Shown here: positions 34,665 to 44,218 of the stretch, piece after piece
How the letters are laid out: each line of letters opens with the position of its first letter
Numbering within the stretch: position 1 is the first letter of the stretch
Notes under the pieces: generated by a model
The model's database searches: none
Told to the model about the DNA's origin: nothing
The model's input: only the letters and a program-made list of their open reading frames with translations
DNA from: Planctomycetia bacterium
GTDB lineage: Bacteria; Planctomycetota; Planctomycetia; Gemmatales; Gemmataceae
DNA length: 59,918 bases
Assembly (NCBI GenBank): GCA_005772955.1
Contig: SXID01000197.1
Span: 1-59,918, forward strand
Direction: 5' to 3'
Made by a program: the position numbers and the translations under genes

Positions 34665-35618
34665 ATGGCAATCACCATCAAGTGCCCAGATTGCGGGCAC
34701 ACCAAACAGTCCGACGACGGCAACGAGGAAACGTGCCCTGAGTGCGAAGGCACCATGGTCCCGCCTGCCAAGAAGAAATACCAGGCGAAGACCAAGTCGC
34801 TCGAAGAAGAGTCGCGCGGCAAGAAGAAGTCGAAGTCACGAGACGATGACGAAGACGAGAAGCCCAAGAAAAAGGGCAAGGCGGTCGAAGATTTGCCCGA
34901 CGAGGACGAAGACGAGCCGAAGCCCAAGGCCAAGAAGAAAAGCGGGAGCGGTGGCGGCGGCGACTTCCAACGCGACCCCAGCGCGGCCGAGGCGCTCGAA
35001 CTCAACCCCGGCTTCAAGAACAAGACGCTGATGGCGCAGGTCGCGGAGGAGATGTCGCGCACCGAGGTGCTTCACTGGTGCGGGCGCATGTGCCCGGAGA
35101 TCGCGCAACGCAACGCCCGCGTGCCCCTGTTCGTCGGGATCGGGATCACCTGCGCCGGGCTGCTGTTCTCGGCCGTCTTCTTCGCGGTCGCCCCGTGGTT
35201 CGCCGGGTTGATCCCGCTCATCTTCGTCCTCGTCGGCGTCGGGATCATGATCTTCGTCCCAAAGGCCACGATCAAGGCCGCCGAGCGGAGTTGGTACGCG
35301 GTCACCGATCAGCGTGCGATCGTGTACGCCGCGTCGCTGTTCGGCTCAGGGGGTGAAGCCACCACCTACGAGCCAAGCGAACTGCGACGCATGAGGGTCA
35401 AGGGCGCGAAGTCGCCGGAGGGCGCGGGCAACCTGATCTTCAAAACCAAGATCACCGAGCAGCGCACCGACTACGTGGACCGCAAGACCGGGCGCACCGT
35501 GCGGAGCGAAACCAGCCAGACGACGACCCACTACGGATTCCTCGGCATCGAGAACGTGCGCGAAGTCGAAACGCTCATCCACAAGGTGTTGCTGAAGACA
35601 GACGATGACGACGAGTGA
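34665..35618 (+). CDS. Zinc-ribbon membrane protein with PH-like domain
   Basis: The 317-aa protein starts with a zinc ribbon (IKCPDCGHTKQSDDGNEETC, then PECEG: two CxxC pairs). A long charged linker of Lys and Asp/Glu runs (residues about 40-105) follows, then a helix pair and two transmembrane segments (FVGIGITCAGLLFSAVFFAV and FAGLIPLIFVLVGVGIMIFV). The C-terminal domain has SWYAVTDQRAIVYAASLFGS, the pattern of bacterial PH-like domains. Function unknown; possibly envelope signalling. Confidence 0.7.
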   Translation: MAITIKCPDCGHTKQSDDGNEETCPECEGTMVPPAKKKYQAKTKSLEEESRGKKKSKSRDDDEDEKPKKKGKAVEDLPDEDEDEPKPKAKKKSGSGGGGDFQRDPSAAEALELNPGFKNKTLMAQVAEEMSRTEVLHWCGRMCPEIAQRNARVPLFVGIGITCAGLLFSAVFFAVAPWFAGLIPLIFVLVGVGIMIFVPKATIKAAERSWYAVTDQRAIVYAASLFGSGGEATTYEPSELRRMRVKGAKSPEGAGNLIFKTKITEQRTDYVDRKTGRTVRSETSQTTTHYGFLGIENVREVETLIHKVLLKTDDDDE

Positions 35619-35646
35619 TCTGAAAACTGCATAGAGGGCGGATCGT

Positions 35647-36021
35647 ATGGCGAAGCAACACACGCCGGGGTTCCTGAAGATCGTCACCGACGCGAAGGCT
35701 CGCGTGACCGAATGCACGGTAGCGGACGTGTGCGCCCGCAAGGCCGCGGGCGAGACGTTTATTCTTGTGGATGTGCGCGAGGAAAGCGAGTTCGCGGCCG
35801 GGCACATCCCCGGTGCCGTTCACCTCGGTAAGGGCGTCATCGAACGCGACATCGAGGCGAAGATACCCGACCCCGCAACACCGTTGGTGCTGTACTGCGG
35901 CGGCGGGTTCCGCTCCGCGCTCGCGGCCGACGCGATCCAGAAGATGGGCTACACGAACGTGATCAGCATGGACGGCGGCTGGCGCGCGTGGACCGACAAC
36001 GGGCTGCCCGTGGAGAAGTGA
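35647..36021 (+). CDS. Rhodanese-like sulfurtransferase
   Basis: The 124-aa protein is a single rhodanese domain: FILVDVREESEFAAGHIPGA, active-site loop LVLYCGGGFRSALAA with Cys as sulfur carrier, and a closing MDGGWRAWTDNGLPVE. It transfers sulfane sulfur or acts as a phosphatase-like regulator. It follows the zinc-ribbon gene by 28 bp on the same strand and may be co-transcribed. Confidence 0.93.
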   Translation: MAKQHTPGFLKIVTDAKARVTECTVADVCARKAAGETFILVDVREESEFAAGHIPGAVHLGKGVIERDIEAKIPDPATPLVLYCGGGFRSALAADAIQKMGYTNVISMDGGWRAWTDNGLPVEK

Positions 36022-36050
36022 TCGCGTGCGTGCGAGGCCGCGAGCGGCTT

Positions 36051-37289
36051 TTACTTTTTCAGACTCACGCACATCAACTGCTTGCCATCGCGGACGTAGA
36101 GCAGACCGTTCGCCAGCGCCGGCGACGGGCGTGTCGGCTTCGTCAGTAAGGTTGCGCGAGCGCGTTCCTTGTAGCCATCGGGTGAGGCATCGAACCGCGC
36201 CAACTCGCCCGCTTCGTTCAGCGCGAGCAACCCGCCATCCACCGCGATCAGCGACGCGACGCCGAACTTCGCCTCGCTCCACTTCACTTCGCCAGTCTTC
36301 CACACGACACACCGCAGTTGCGCCGCGCCCAGGTCCGAGCGGCCGTTCGTTCCATAAAGGTAATCGCCCACGCGAACCGGCGTGTTGTACTGGCTCGATA
36401 GCGACTTGTCATTCGACCACACCTCCGTCAACTCACCCTTCTTCGTCTTGAGCAGCACGCCGCCGGTCGCGTAGGAGACAGTCAGGAAGATTTCATCCTT
36501 CCACACTAATGGAGTCGCGGCCTGCACACTGGCGTTGTCGCGTGGGCGCCACGCGAAGTCGTACAGCGACTTGCCGTTGTCGGTATCGAGAACGCGCAGC
36601 CCCGCACGCGTGAGAAACACCGCGGCCGGTTTGCCATCGATCTCCGCGATCGTGGGCGACGAATAACTCGGGCCGTCGTCGGTCGATTTCCACACCTCTT
36701 TGCCGTCGGTTGCGTCGAAGCAGACCACGCCAGCGCCCTTCGCGCCGACGTTCACGAACACCTTTTTTCCCACCACGAGCGGCGAACACGCGACCCCGAA
36801 GAACCCCTTCGCGGGCTTGTAGTCGTCGATCAGGTTACGCGACCAGATCTTCTTGCCGGTGGCAATCCCCACCGCGGTCAGGTCGCTGTTGGCGCCGAGC
36901 GTGTACACCGCTCCGTCGGCGATGGTGGGCGTCGCGCGCGGGCCGTTGTCGAAGCCGAAATCGTCCTTGTACTTCGTGGTGTAGGTGTACTTCCACTTCT
37001 CCTTGCCCGTCGTCGCGTTCAGGCACGCGACAATCTCGTCGTCTCCAACGCGGTGGAAGAGGATGAGGCTCTCGCCGCTCACGACCGGACTCGCCCAGCC
37101 GGCGCCGGTGTCGAGCTTCCAGACCACCGGTGGCCCGTCCTTCGGCCAGTCCCAATTGAGTTTGGTTTCGGCGGAGTGCCCGTCGCGCGCTGGACCGTGC
37201 AGGTTCGGCCAGTCGCCTGCGCGAAGCGTGAGCGTGAGTGCGAGTGCGAGTGCGAGTGCGAGTGCGAGAGGGAAACGGAGCCGAAGCAT
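36051..37289 (-). CDS. Exported PQQ-type beta-propeller protein
   Basis: The 412-aa protein has a signal peptide whose hydrophobic core is a dipeptide repeat of Leu-Ala then Leu-Thr, followed by RAGDWPNLHGPARDGHSAE. Several PQQ-like blades are clear: DEIVACLNATTGKEKWKYTY, LTAVGIATGKKIWSRNLID, GVVCFDATDGKEVWKSTDD. These proteins are common exported propellers of planctomycetes, usually without bound PQQ. ATG 37289 was chosen. Confidence 0.85.
   Translation of the reverse strand: MLRLRFPLALALALALALTLTLRAGDWPNLHGPARDGHSAETKLNWDWPKDGPPVVWKLDTGAGWASPVVSGESLILFHRVGDDEIVACLNATTGKEKWKYTYTTKYKDDFGFDNGPRATPTIADGAVYTLGANSDLTAVGIATGKKIWSRNLIDDYKPAKGFFGVACSPLVVGKKVFVNVGAKGAGVVCFDATDGKEVWKSTDDGPSYSSPTIAEIDGKPAAVFLTRAGLRVLDTDNGKSLYDFAWRPRDNASVQAATPLVWKDEIFLTVSYATGGVLLKTKKGELTEVWSNDKSLSSQYNTPVRVGDYLYGTNGRSDLGAAQLRCVVWKTGEVKWSEAKFGVASLIAVDGGLLALNEAGELARFDASPDGYKERARATLLTKPTRPSPALANGLLYVRDGKQLMCVSLKK
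37225..37268. repeat. Hexanucleotide tandem repeat in signal-peptide codons
   Basis: Five perfect AGTGCG units (37237-37266) follow two AGCGTG units (37225-37236). On the minus strand they encode alternating Leu-Ala and Leu-Thr pairs of the signal peptide. Unit gain or loss would change hydrophobic length by two residues without frameshift. Confidence 0.9.
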
Positions 37290-37299
37290 TGGGAAACTC

Positions 37300-37412
37300 C
37301 CGAAGAACCCTCCCAACCCCTCCCCGAAGAAAGGAGGGGCTACGGACAGAAGGCGTGGGTTCGCTACCTTCTCTTACTCCCCCTTCCTTGTTTAGGAAAG
37401 GGGGTTGGGGGA
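37300..37412. repeat. Inverted repeat upstream of the PQQ gene
   Basis: Left arm CCCTCCCAACCCCTCCCCGA, then AGAAAGGAGGGG, and right arm CCCCCTTCCTTGTTTAGGAA, then AGGGGGTTGGGGG, are complementary with mismatches. It belongs to the same family as the element inside rsmB. The remaining gap to 37765 holds no clear gene, only a promoter-poor AT-richer stretch. Confidence 0.8.
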
Positions 37413-37765
37413 TCGGTATCCCCTGTACTGCGGTCACGTCGCGGTTTGCGCGTGGATTGCTTGAATGCCACTGAAAATGCTCGAAACAGCTTGGATTGCT
37501 TGGAGTTTCTACTCACGGCCGTGGTGGGGATGTCAAAAGTGGCCTCTCCAGAAGTTGCGTCGGGACAAAGAATTACTCCAATCTGATTGAATGCCAACCG
37601 TCATTGTGCGCAAACAACAGCGTGACCTCCCCTGTTCTTGGAGGTCACAACGGAGATAGCCGCCTTCTGTTCGGTGGGATATAGGGGTTGAGTTGGAATT
37701 GGGGAGTGAACCTCCCACCCAGAGAAACTGTCCATCCAACAAACCAATTTTTGGAGGAGCCAACA

Positions 37766-38257
37766 ATGACCGACAACAAATTCCTGACCCAGTTCGAGAA
37801 CCGCCAGATCGCGCGCAAGGATTGGACGCACGAAGCGCACGTCCGCATGGCGTGGCTGTACGTGGCGCGAACCGATACTTACAGCCAGGCCCGGAGCAAG
37901 GTGCGGTCCGGGATCAAGAAACTGAACAACGCGTTCATCGCCCAGCAGAACCGGCCGTGCGGCGCCACCGCACCGGCAGAAGCGGCCGCCGAACCCGCGG
38001 CGGAGCCGAAGCCGATCGGTTTCCACGAAACCATCACGACGGCGTTTGTCCGGTTGGTCGCGGCACGGTCGAAGCCGGGGGAGAAGTTCGGCAACTTCCG
38101 CAAGCGCAACCCCGACCTGTTCGACCGCAACCTCTCGGCGATACTCGCGCACTACTCCCCGGCGCTGCTGTTCTCCGAAGAGGCGAAGGCGACGTTTGCC
38201 CAACCGGACCGCGAGCCGTTGCCGAAGCCGTGGCTCGCCGCTACCCCTTCGGTTTGA
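37766..38257 (+). CDS. Conserved hypothetical protein
   Basis: The 163-aa protein has strong coding character and a good GGAGGAG ribosome site. It begins [20 protein letters not shown] with the [14 protein letters not shown] motif, then has an Ala/Pro/Glu linker and a second motif [20 protein letters not shown]. The His/Glu-rich HEAHVRMAW could be a metal site. I do not recognise the family with confidence. It overlaps the convergent glycosyltransferase gene by 17 bp. Confidence 0.65.
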   Translation: MTDNKFLTQFENRQIARKDWTHEAHVRMAWLYVARTDTYSQARSKVRSGIKKLNNAFIAQQNRPCGATAPAEAAAEPAAEPKPIGFHETITTAFVRLVAARSKPGEKFGNFRKRNPDLFDRNLSAILAHYSPALLFSEEAKATFAQPDREPLPKPWLAATPSV

Positions 38258-39080
38258 ACAGATTGCTCCGCCACAGCCGCAGTTTGTTCATCCAGTATTT
38301 GTTCACTGTCGTGAGCGTCTGGATGCCGTACTTCGTGCTGCGGCGGAAGTTGATCTGACTCGCCTCGTCGAAGTACCGCACGGGAACCGGGATGTCGCCC
38401 AGCCGGAACCCGAAGTGGACCGCTTGAACCAAGAACTGCGTGTCGAACACGAAGTCGTTGCTGTTCCGCTCGAACGGAATCGTCTCCAGCACCTGACGGC
38501 GGTAGACGCGGAACCCGCTATGGAACTCGCCCAGGTTCTGTCCGAGCATCAGGTTCTCGAACGCGGTCAGCCCGCGGTTGCTCACGTACTTCCACCACGG
38601 CATCCCACACTTCATCGCTTCGGCCCGGCTCCGCACCCGGTTGCCGAGGATCACGTCACAGATGCCCAGTTCGATCATCCCGACCGCGTGCGGGATCGTT
38701 CTCGCGTCGTACTGGTAGTCCGGGTGGATCATCACGACGATGTCGGCGCCGTGTTCGAGGCAGTACCTGTAGCACGTCTTCTGGTTGCCGCCGTACCCGG
38801 TGTTCTTCTCGTGAACGATGACCGTCAGCCCCATCTCGCGCGCGATCGCGACAGTGTTGTCCGTGCTGCCATCGTCTACCAGCAGGATTTCGTCCACGCT
38901 TCCGACGGGGAAGTCCGCGATGGTCGCGGCGAGCGTCTTCTCCGCGTTGTACGCGGGCAACACGGCGATGATCTTGTGCTTGCGCGGGGGCGTGATTTCG
39001 TCGGGCTTCAGGATGCGGTCCACGTGGAAGATCTCGTGGACCGGGTTCAACGGCGGTTCGGCGAGCAGGGTGGAAGGCAT
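38241..39080 (-). CDS. Family-2 glycosyltransferase (dolichyl-phosphate mannosyltransferase-like)
   Basis: The 279-aa protein has the GT2 core: [73 protein letters not shown] (the DxD-like position), and [16 protein letters not shown]. There are no C-terminal membrane helices, so it is a soluble or peripheral enzyme that probably uses a lipid-phosphate acceptor. A TATACT box 35 bp upstream of the ATG may be its -10 element. Confidence 0.9.
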   Translation of the reverse strand: MPSTLLAEPPLNPVHEIFHVDRILKPDEITPPRKHKIIAVLPAYNAEKTLAATIADFPVGSVDEILLVDDGSTDNTVAIAREMGLTVIVHEKNTGYGGNQKTCYRYCLEHGADIVVMIHPDYQYDARTIPHAVGMIELGICDVILGNRVRSRAEAMKCGMPWWKYVSNRGLTAFENLMLGQNLGEFHSGFRVYRRQVLETIPFERNSNDFVFDTQFLVQAVHFGFRLGDIPVPVRYFDEASQINFRRSTKYGIQTLTTVNKYWMNKLRLWRSNLFKPKG

Positions 39081-39186
39081 GGGGTGCTTCGTGGTGGAGG
39101 AGCTTATTCGTTCCAGTATACGATGCGAATAGGGTGGCGAAATTCCTGAAATGTGCGGAGTGTCCGCGCTCCGCTGCGCGTCGCGG

Positions 39187-39927
39187 CTACGCGTGGCGTA
39201 AGCGAAAAGGCACTTCCAGACCGTGCTTCTCCATCAGATCAACGTTGGCGAGGAGCTTTTCGGCGGGTCCGTCGGCCGCGAGTTTGCCCGCGTCGAGCAC
39301 CAGCACACGCGGGCAGATGTCTAACACCAGATCAAGGTCGTGGGTCGCGATCAGTTTCGTCCCTGGGAGCGCGCGAATCACGGCGATCAACTCGCGCCTT
39401 CCCCGCGGATCGAGGAACATGCTCGGTTCGTCGAGCAACAGCACCGAAGGGCGCATTGCGAGTACGCCCGCGAGCGCGGCCCGGCGCTTTTCGCCGCCGG
39501 ATAGCTGAAACGGCACGCGCTCGCCCGCGTCCGGCATTCCCACCGCTTGAAGCGCCTCTGTCACGCGCGCCTTCGCCTCGTCGGGGGTCGCGCCCATGTT
39601 CAGCGGGCCGAACGCGACATCTTCCGCCACGGTGGGGCTGAAGAGTTGGTCGTCCGGGTTCTGGAACACGACACCGACCACTTCTGGCAGTTTCTTCCGG
39701 TGTTCGGGAACGGCGGGGTCGAGGCCGCCAATCGTCGCTTGCCCGGGCTTCCCCGCGAGGACGCCACAGAGCCGCAGGAAGAGCGTCGTTTTGCCGGCCC
39801 CGTTTGGGCCGACGATCGCGACGCACTCGTTCGCTTCGACCGCGAAGGAGATGTCATCGAGCGCGACGCGACCGTCCGCGTAGCGGTGGGACAAGTGCTG
39901 AGTTCGGAGTGCGGAGTTCGGAGTCAA
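39187..39927 (-). CDS. cbiO: Energy-coupling factor ATPase (CbiO-type)
   Basis: The about 246-aa protein has Walker [20 protein letters not shown]-loop [20 protein letters not shown] (the ECF-type Q-helix region), signature [17 protein letters not shown], Walker [13 protein letters not shown], and switch His in IATHDLDL. No ATG is available; a TTG at 39927 overlapping the cbiQ stop (TTGA) is my choice. The first about ten residues are encoded by a heptamer repeat. It pairs with the T component upstream. Confidence 0.88.
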   Translation of the reverse strand: MTPNSALRTQHLSHRYADGRVALDDISFAVEANECVAIVGPNGAGKTTLFLRLCGVLAGKPGQATIGGLDPAVPEHRKKLPEVVGVVFQNPDDQLFSPTVAEDVAFGPLNMGATPDEAKARVTEALQAVGMPDAGERVPFQLSGGEKRRAALAGVLAMRPSVLLLDEPSMFLDPRGRRELIAVIRALPGTKLIATHDLDLVLDICPRVLVLDAGKLAADGPAEKLLANVDLMEKHGLEVPFRLRHA

Positions 39928-39929
39928 GA
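39895..39929. repeat. Heptamer array at the cbiQ/cbiO junction
   Basis: Five 7-bp units (GTGCTGA, GTTCGGA, GTGCGGA, GTTCGGA, GTCAAGA) span the cbiQ stop (39924-39926) and the start of cbiO. Confidence 0.7.
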
Positions 39930-40685
39930 CAAACCCAAGCGGTCCCAGAGCACGAACGCGGCGGCGGCGGCAACGAGGGCCACAAAGGAGATGATATCGG
40001 CGGCGCGTGTACGGAACGCGGTGAGCGTGTGGAACTTGCCGTCGAACCCGCGACAGCGCATCGCGGCGGCGACGTTGTCGGCACGCTCGGCACCTCGCAC
40101 GAGCAGCGCGCCGGTGGCGTGTCCGAGAGCGCGGTAGCCGTGGCGTGTGGCTCGCACGCGGAACCCGCGCGTGCGCATCGCGACGCGAAGCCTGCGCATT
40201 TCGTCCGCGAGCAGGAACGCGTACCGGTACGCGAGCAGCGTGAGTTGCACCAGAAGTCCCGGTAGCCTCAACTTGTGTGCCGCCGCGAGCGTGTGGTGGA
40301 GCGGTGCGGTTCCGACCAGGAGGAGCGCGAAACAACCAATGGTAAGCCCGCGACAGAACACCGCGAACCCCGCGATCAGCCCACGCTCCGAGATTTTTAC
40401 CGGGCCGATGTCCCAACCCGGGCCTTCGAGCGTGAACGGCAGTACGAGCAGGAAGGGCAGGGCCGCGAGCGCGAAGAGGAACAACCGCACACGAACCCAC
40501 GCGCCGGGCAGGCGAGCGAGGATCAGAAGGGACAGTCCGAGGGCGAGCGCGACGGCCGCAGGCGCGAGGTGATCGAGGGCCGCGATTCCGCCGACAGCGA
40601 GCAGCACGGCCGCGAGTTTCCAGCGGCTATCCCACCGGGACAGAGCGGAATCGGGAACAGGTCGGTGGCGGAACGCGAGCGTCAT
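39924..40685 (-). CDS. cbiQ: Energy-coupling factor transmembrane T protein (CbiQ-type)
   Basis: The 253-aa protein has about six membrane segments (for example WKLAAVLLAVGGIAALDHLA, RLFLFALAALPFLLVLPFTL, GLTIGCFALLLVGTAPLHHT) and two Ala-Arg-Gly-like coupling helices: VAMRTRGFRVRA and AAMRCRGFDGKF, which contact the ATPase. It belongs to an ECF importer for cobalt, nickel or a vitamin. No substrate-binding S component (CbiM or similar) is in the window, so it may be shared with solitary S components elsewhere. Confidence 0.9.
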   Translation of the reverse strand: MTLAFRHRPVPDSALSRWDSRWKLAAVLLAVGGIAALDHLAPAAVALALGLSLLILARLPGAWVRVRLFLFALAALPFLLVLPFTLEGPGWDIGPVKISERGLIAGFAVFCRGLTIGCFALLLVGTAPLHHTLAAAHKLRLPGLLVQLTLLAYRYAFLLADEMRRLRVAMRTRGFRVRATRHGYRALGHATGALLVRGAERADNVAAAMRCRGFDGKFHTLTAFRTRAADIISFVALVAAAAAFVLWDRLGLS

Positions 40686-40724
40686 CGCGGCTTAGTATGC
40701 GTGCGAACCCGGCGGAATGACAAC

Positions 40725-40835
40725 GCGTTTCTTGTCTTTTGCCGCAAGCAGCAACAGACAAGAAACGCCGCCGAGCATCGTACCGAGGGAACCCACCTCG
40801 TTCGCGCTGCGCCGATGCGCTGCGTGAACGAGGTG
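40725..40835. repeat. Two hairpins between cbiQ and the exported protein
   Basis: A 13-bp perfect stem GCGTTTCTTGTCT / complement spans 40725-40768, and a second stem CACCTCGTTC / complement spans 40794-40835. They lie downstream of the large exported gene (minus strand) and could terminate it. Confidence 0.7.
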
Positions 40836-40859
40836 TGCAGTGCCCAACCAGCCAGTTGG

Positions 40860-43169
40860 TCAGTAGATGCCGCCGTGAATGCGTTCGGGCGTGAGGTGAG
40901 CGGGCTTGTCCTTGAACCAGAAGTGCCGCCACTCATTGGTAATCTGGCGCAGGTCCTCCGACTCACGAAGCAACTGCTGCATGCGGATGTTCGGGTTGCT
41001 CGTGTTGGCGTACATCAAGCCCGGAATCAGCACCTTCGCGGATACTTTCGCGGGCTTCGGCTCTTCATTCACCGACATCGCCGGCGGGATCGGTTGCGGC
41101 ATCTGCGGCATCTGCGGTGTCGGCTCAGTCATCGACGGCACCGGTTCCGACGCGCTCGACGGGACAACTCGCGGCGTCGGCAACGCCTGCGGCGGAAGCA
41201 TCTCGCTGTTCGGCGCGGGCGGAGGCGCGACGTAGTACGGCAGCCCCTGCGTTCCCGCCGAGGGCGCGACGTAAATGCTCGGTGCGGGCGGCAGCGCCTT
41301 CGGCTCGGCGGTCACCTTGATCGCCTTCGGCTTCGGCATCTGGACGCCGGCGGACTTGTAGCGTCCAGCCATGTACCCGGCCGGTTGCACTTCCATCTTG
41401 TCCGACACCGTCGGCATCCGCACGTTCCCGATCACCAGCGACAGATCGTAGGCGCGGAACGTCAGCGCGAACGGCTTGTCTTCCAGTGCCTTCTGAAGTT
41501 CGTTAAGCATCTCGAAGAACGGCTTCGAGTCTTCCTGAGGGAACTCGCCCTCGAAGCTCACATCCACGCTCGTAATCAGCCCCACGGCGGTCAGACCGTC
41601 GCGGGTCAGGTGGTAGTCGGCGGTGATGACGAGACTCGCGACCGAGACCTTACCGTTATCGTTGTGCGCCTCGGACACGGTCAGTGTGAGGTGATTCGGC
41701 AAGACCTTCACCACGCACTGTTTCCCGGCCACGTCGCGATACCACGTTCCCACGAAACTCGGCGTCGCTGGGGTGGGAATGTACGTCCCATGGATCGACG
41801 CGCCGGGGCCAGGCGGAACGGCCGCGCTCGGGCAGGCCAGTTCTCGCGGCATCGGAAACACTGGGTCCGGTGCGAAGTACTGCGGGAAGTGGTCCAGATA
41901 CCGCCCGCTGGGCAGCGTCATGCCGCCCATGACGCTGGCGTCGGTGATCGGTCGAGTCACTCCGCTTTGCTGAAGGAGCTGACCGAACGCTTCCGTCGCG
42001 AGTTGCTTCGTCGAATCATCTGGAACGCCGCCCCCGACCGGCTTAACTGGCTGCGGCGTTTGGCACGGCGGCGCGACGGGCACGTAAGCGCCACCGGGAA
42101 CGGCCGGCGCGATCATCCGGGGCGGGTTCGTGTTGAAGTCGATCCCAACACGCTGGCAATCTGGGGTCGCAGGCACGAGTTTGTAGGCGTCATTGCCAAT
42201 CAGCGCGCCCGTCGTGGCACCGGTCACAGTGCCGATGGCGGCTCCAACAACGGGCGGGGCGGCTTTTCTGGTCGTGTTCAGCGACACCGGGACCGGCACG
42301 CGCCCGTCCTTCGCGGGCTTGAACATGCCACCGAAGATGTCCGTTTCGCCTTTCGCCATTTGCGTACTGCACTTGAGGCCACTCACCATCAAGCCAGCGG
42401 AAGTCATCTTCGTGCGGAACGAGAACGGCGCATCTACGAGCTGTTGGAGGCCCGTCGCGAGTTCAACCACGGCCGAGTCAAACGGCGATTCGCCGGTCTT
42501 CGGGTCGATCTTGATGTCAACATCTGCGCCGGTGATGGCTCCGTACACCAGCCCGTCCTTCGTGAGCGTGTAGTGCGCAGTGATCGTGCAACTCGCAGTG
42601 TGGCCCTCGACGGACTGCGTCAGGTACAGTTTCAGTTCGTCGTGCGTGAAGGTCGCGGAGATCACCGTACCGGGCAACTCACGATACCACGTCCCCAACA
42701 GCGGGTTCGGAGCGATCCGCGGAAGCGGGCACGGTGGGCATGTCGGGGCGAACACGTCTTCCCCGCCGATCAGGACGATCCTGGGCGCGTCGCGGAGCGT
42801 GAACTGTTGCTGAGTCGCTGGCGCGACGAGTCGCGGAATCGCCGGCGCGCAGTACGAACCGAAACCGCGAGTGAAGGACTGTGGCTTCCCGTCCCCGCGC
42901 AGTTCGACACTGAACTCGAACACGTCGGTGCGAGGAAACGCGGGCGTCGCTGGCGGGGTCATCGTCGGCACGGGCAGTTCCGGCGGCACCGGGTTGGGCA
43001 TCAGCGGGCCGTTCACACGATCGTAAACGGAAAACGCGGCGAGATCGGGCCGGTTCTTCGCCCGCGGCATCGGCGCCGTGGGGCGTGCCTCTTGAGCCAC
43101 GGCGGGGGCCGTGAGTGTTGCGGCGAGCAACCCGATCAGCGCGAATCGCGGGACCGTTCGACCTGACAT
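40860..43169 (-). CDS. Large exported protein, function unknown
   Basis: The 769-aa protein has a signal peptide (RFALIGLLAATLTAPAVAQE). It contains two homologous halves, seen as GTWYRELPGTVISATFTHDE and VGTWYRDVAGKQCVVKVLPN, followed by LTLTVSEAHNDNGKVSVASL and ITADYHLTRDGL. This looks like a repeated beta-rich module, with Pro-rich linkers and a Pro/Met-rich tail (PQMPQMPQPIP). I know no function; the repeat may be a binding domain. ATG 43169 was chosen over 43277 because of the signal peptide. Confidence 0.7.
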   Translation of the reverse strand: MSGRTVPRFALIGLLAATLTAPAVAQEARPTAPMPRAKNRPDLAAFSVYDRVNGPLMPNPVPPELPVPTMTPPATPAFPRTDVFEFSVELRGDGKPQSFTRGFGSYCAPAIPRLVAPATQQQFTLRDAPRIVLIGGEDVFAPTCPPCPLPRIAPNPLLGTWYRELPGTVISATFTHDELKLYLTQSVEGHTASCTITAHYTLTKDGLVYGAITGADVDIKIDPKTGESPFDSAVVELATGLQQLVDAPFSFRTKMTSAGLMVSGLKCSTQMAKGETDIFGGMFKPAKDGRVPVPVSLNTTRKAAPPVVGAAIGTVTGATTGALIGNDAYKLVPATPDCQRVGIDFNTNPPRMIAPAVPGGAYVPVAPPCQTPQPVKPVGGGVPDDSTKQLATEAFGQLLQQSGVTRPITDASVMGGMTLPSGRYLDHFPQYFAPDPVFPMPRELACPSAAVPPGPGASIHGTYIPTPATPSFVGTWYRDVAGKQCVVKVLPNHLTLTVSEAHNDNGKVSVASLVITADYHLTRDGLTAVGLITSVDVSFEGEFPQEDSKPFFEMLNELQKALEDKPFALTFRAYDLSLVIGNVRMPTVSDKMEVQPAGYMAGRYKSAGVQMPKPKAIKVTAEPKALPPAPSIYVAPSAGTQGLPYYVAPPPAPNSEMLPPQALPTPRVVPSSASEPVPSMTEPTPQMPQMPQPIPPAMSVNEEPKPAKVSAKVLIPGLMYANTSNPNIRMQQLLRESEDLRQITNEWRHFWFKDKPAHLTPERIHGGIY

Positions 43170-43258
43170 GCACGCGCTCCTTGTCCGTAAGAAATGGGGC
43201 GAACCGGGCGGAATCATGCCGCGACCCGCCCAAACGCACAACCCCAACGGCGGCGCGG

Positions 43259-43264
43259 TATCAT
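43259..43264 (+). promoter_or_regulatory. TATCAT box immediately before gluQ
   Basis: GGTATCAT with TATCAT at 43259-43264 lies only 6 bp before the ATG. If it is the -10 element, the transcript would start at or near the ATG (leaderless). No -35 is obvious. Similar GGTATCAT boxes lie before three other starts. Confidence 0.35.
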
Positions 43265-43270
43265 GGGCGC

Positions 43271-44218
43271 ATGTCAACCGCTCTCACCGGCCGACTGGCA
43301 CCGTCGCCGACCGGGGCGCAGCACGTCGGGAATGCGCGCACGTACCTCGTTGCGTGGCTCTCGGCTCGCGCACAAGGCGGCGCGGTGAAACTCCGCATCG
43401 AGGACATCGACTCGCCGCGCATCAAGCCGGGCGCGGCCGAACAAGCGATCACCGATCTGCGCTGGCTCGGGCTGGACTGGGACGGCGAACCAGTGATTCA
43501 GACGACGCGGCTCCCACACTACGAAGCCGCGCTGGAAGTGCTGAGGCGGAACGAGTTGGTTTACCCCTGCACTTGCACGCGATCGGACATTAGTTCCGCT
43601 GCCAGCGCGCCGCATGCCGGCGAAGAGGTCACTTATCCGGGGACGTGTTCGCATCGGTGTGTCGCGGACGCGATGAAACTTCTCGCCGAAGGTAAGCCGT
43701 TCGCGTGGCGTTTCCGCGTGACCGAGAGCGTGCCTTTCACCGACCTCTGCGCGGGCGAGCAGCACATCGACGTGAAGCACGCCGGCGGGGACTTCGTCGT
43801 GTGGAAAAACACAGGAACGCCGGCGTACCAACTCGCGGTGGTGGTCGATGACGCCGCAATGGGGATCACGGAAGTGGTTCGCGGGGACGATCTGATTCCG
43901 TCCACGCCGCGACAACTTTTCCTCTATCGCGCACTTGGTTTGTCGGAGCCGCGGTTCGCACACGTGCCGCTCGTGGTGGGCGAAGACGGCCGCCGGTTGG
44001 CAAAGCGGCACGGCGACACGCGGCTCGCCGCTCTCCGCGACGCGGGGGTAAAACCGGAATCACTGGTAGGCTTGCTCGCGTGGTCGTGCGGCTGGCTCGC
44101 TCGCCCAGAGCCGATCACGCCGCGCGAACTGTTGCCGCGCTTCCGGCTGGAGAGCATTCCCGCGAAGCCGTTCGCGCTGACCGCGGAATTGCTCCGTGTG
44201 ATCGGGTATTTCGCGTAG
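43271..44218 (+). CDS. gluQ: Glutamyl-Q tRNA(Asp) synthetase
   Basis: The 315-aa protein is a shortened glutamyl-tRNA synthetase without an anticodon-binding domain. It has the HIGH-like motif RLAPSPTGAQHVGNARTYL, a zinc site CTCTR...GTCSHRC, and the KMSKS-like KRHGDTRLAALRDAG. It attaches glutamate to queuosine-34 of tRNA(Asp). The length matches GluQRS (about 300) rather than GltX (about 470). The start at 43271 is well supported. Confidence 0.92.
   Translation: MSTALTGRLAPSPTGAQHVGNARTYLVAWLSARAQGGAVKLRIEDIDSPRIKPGAAEQAITDLRWLGLDWDGEPVIQTTRLPHYEAALEVLRRNELVYPCTCTRSDISSAASAPHAGEEVTYPGTCSHRCVADAMKLLAEGKPFAWRFRVTESVPFTDLCAGEQHIDVKHAGGDFVVWKNTGTPAYQLAVVVDDAAMGITEVVRGDDLIPSTPRQLFLYRALGLSEPRFAHVPLVVGEDGRRLAKRHGDTRLAALRDAGVKPESLVGLLAWSCGWLARPEPITPRELLPRFRLESIPAKPFALTAELLRVIGYFA

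Noticed and set aside
40275-43166. 963-codon plus-strand frame
   Set aside because: It lies opposite the exported-protein gene and cbiQ, is extremely rich in Arg and His, and shows no start signal or motif.
43271-44218. Truncated glutamyl-tRNA synthetase pseudogene
   Set aside because: The frame is intact and the length and zinc site match GluQRS, a normal short paralogue.
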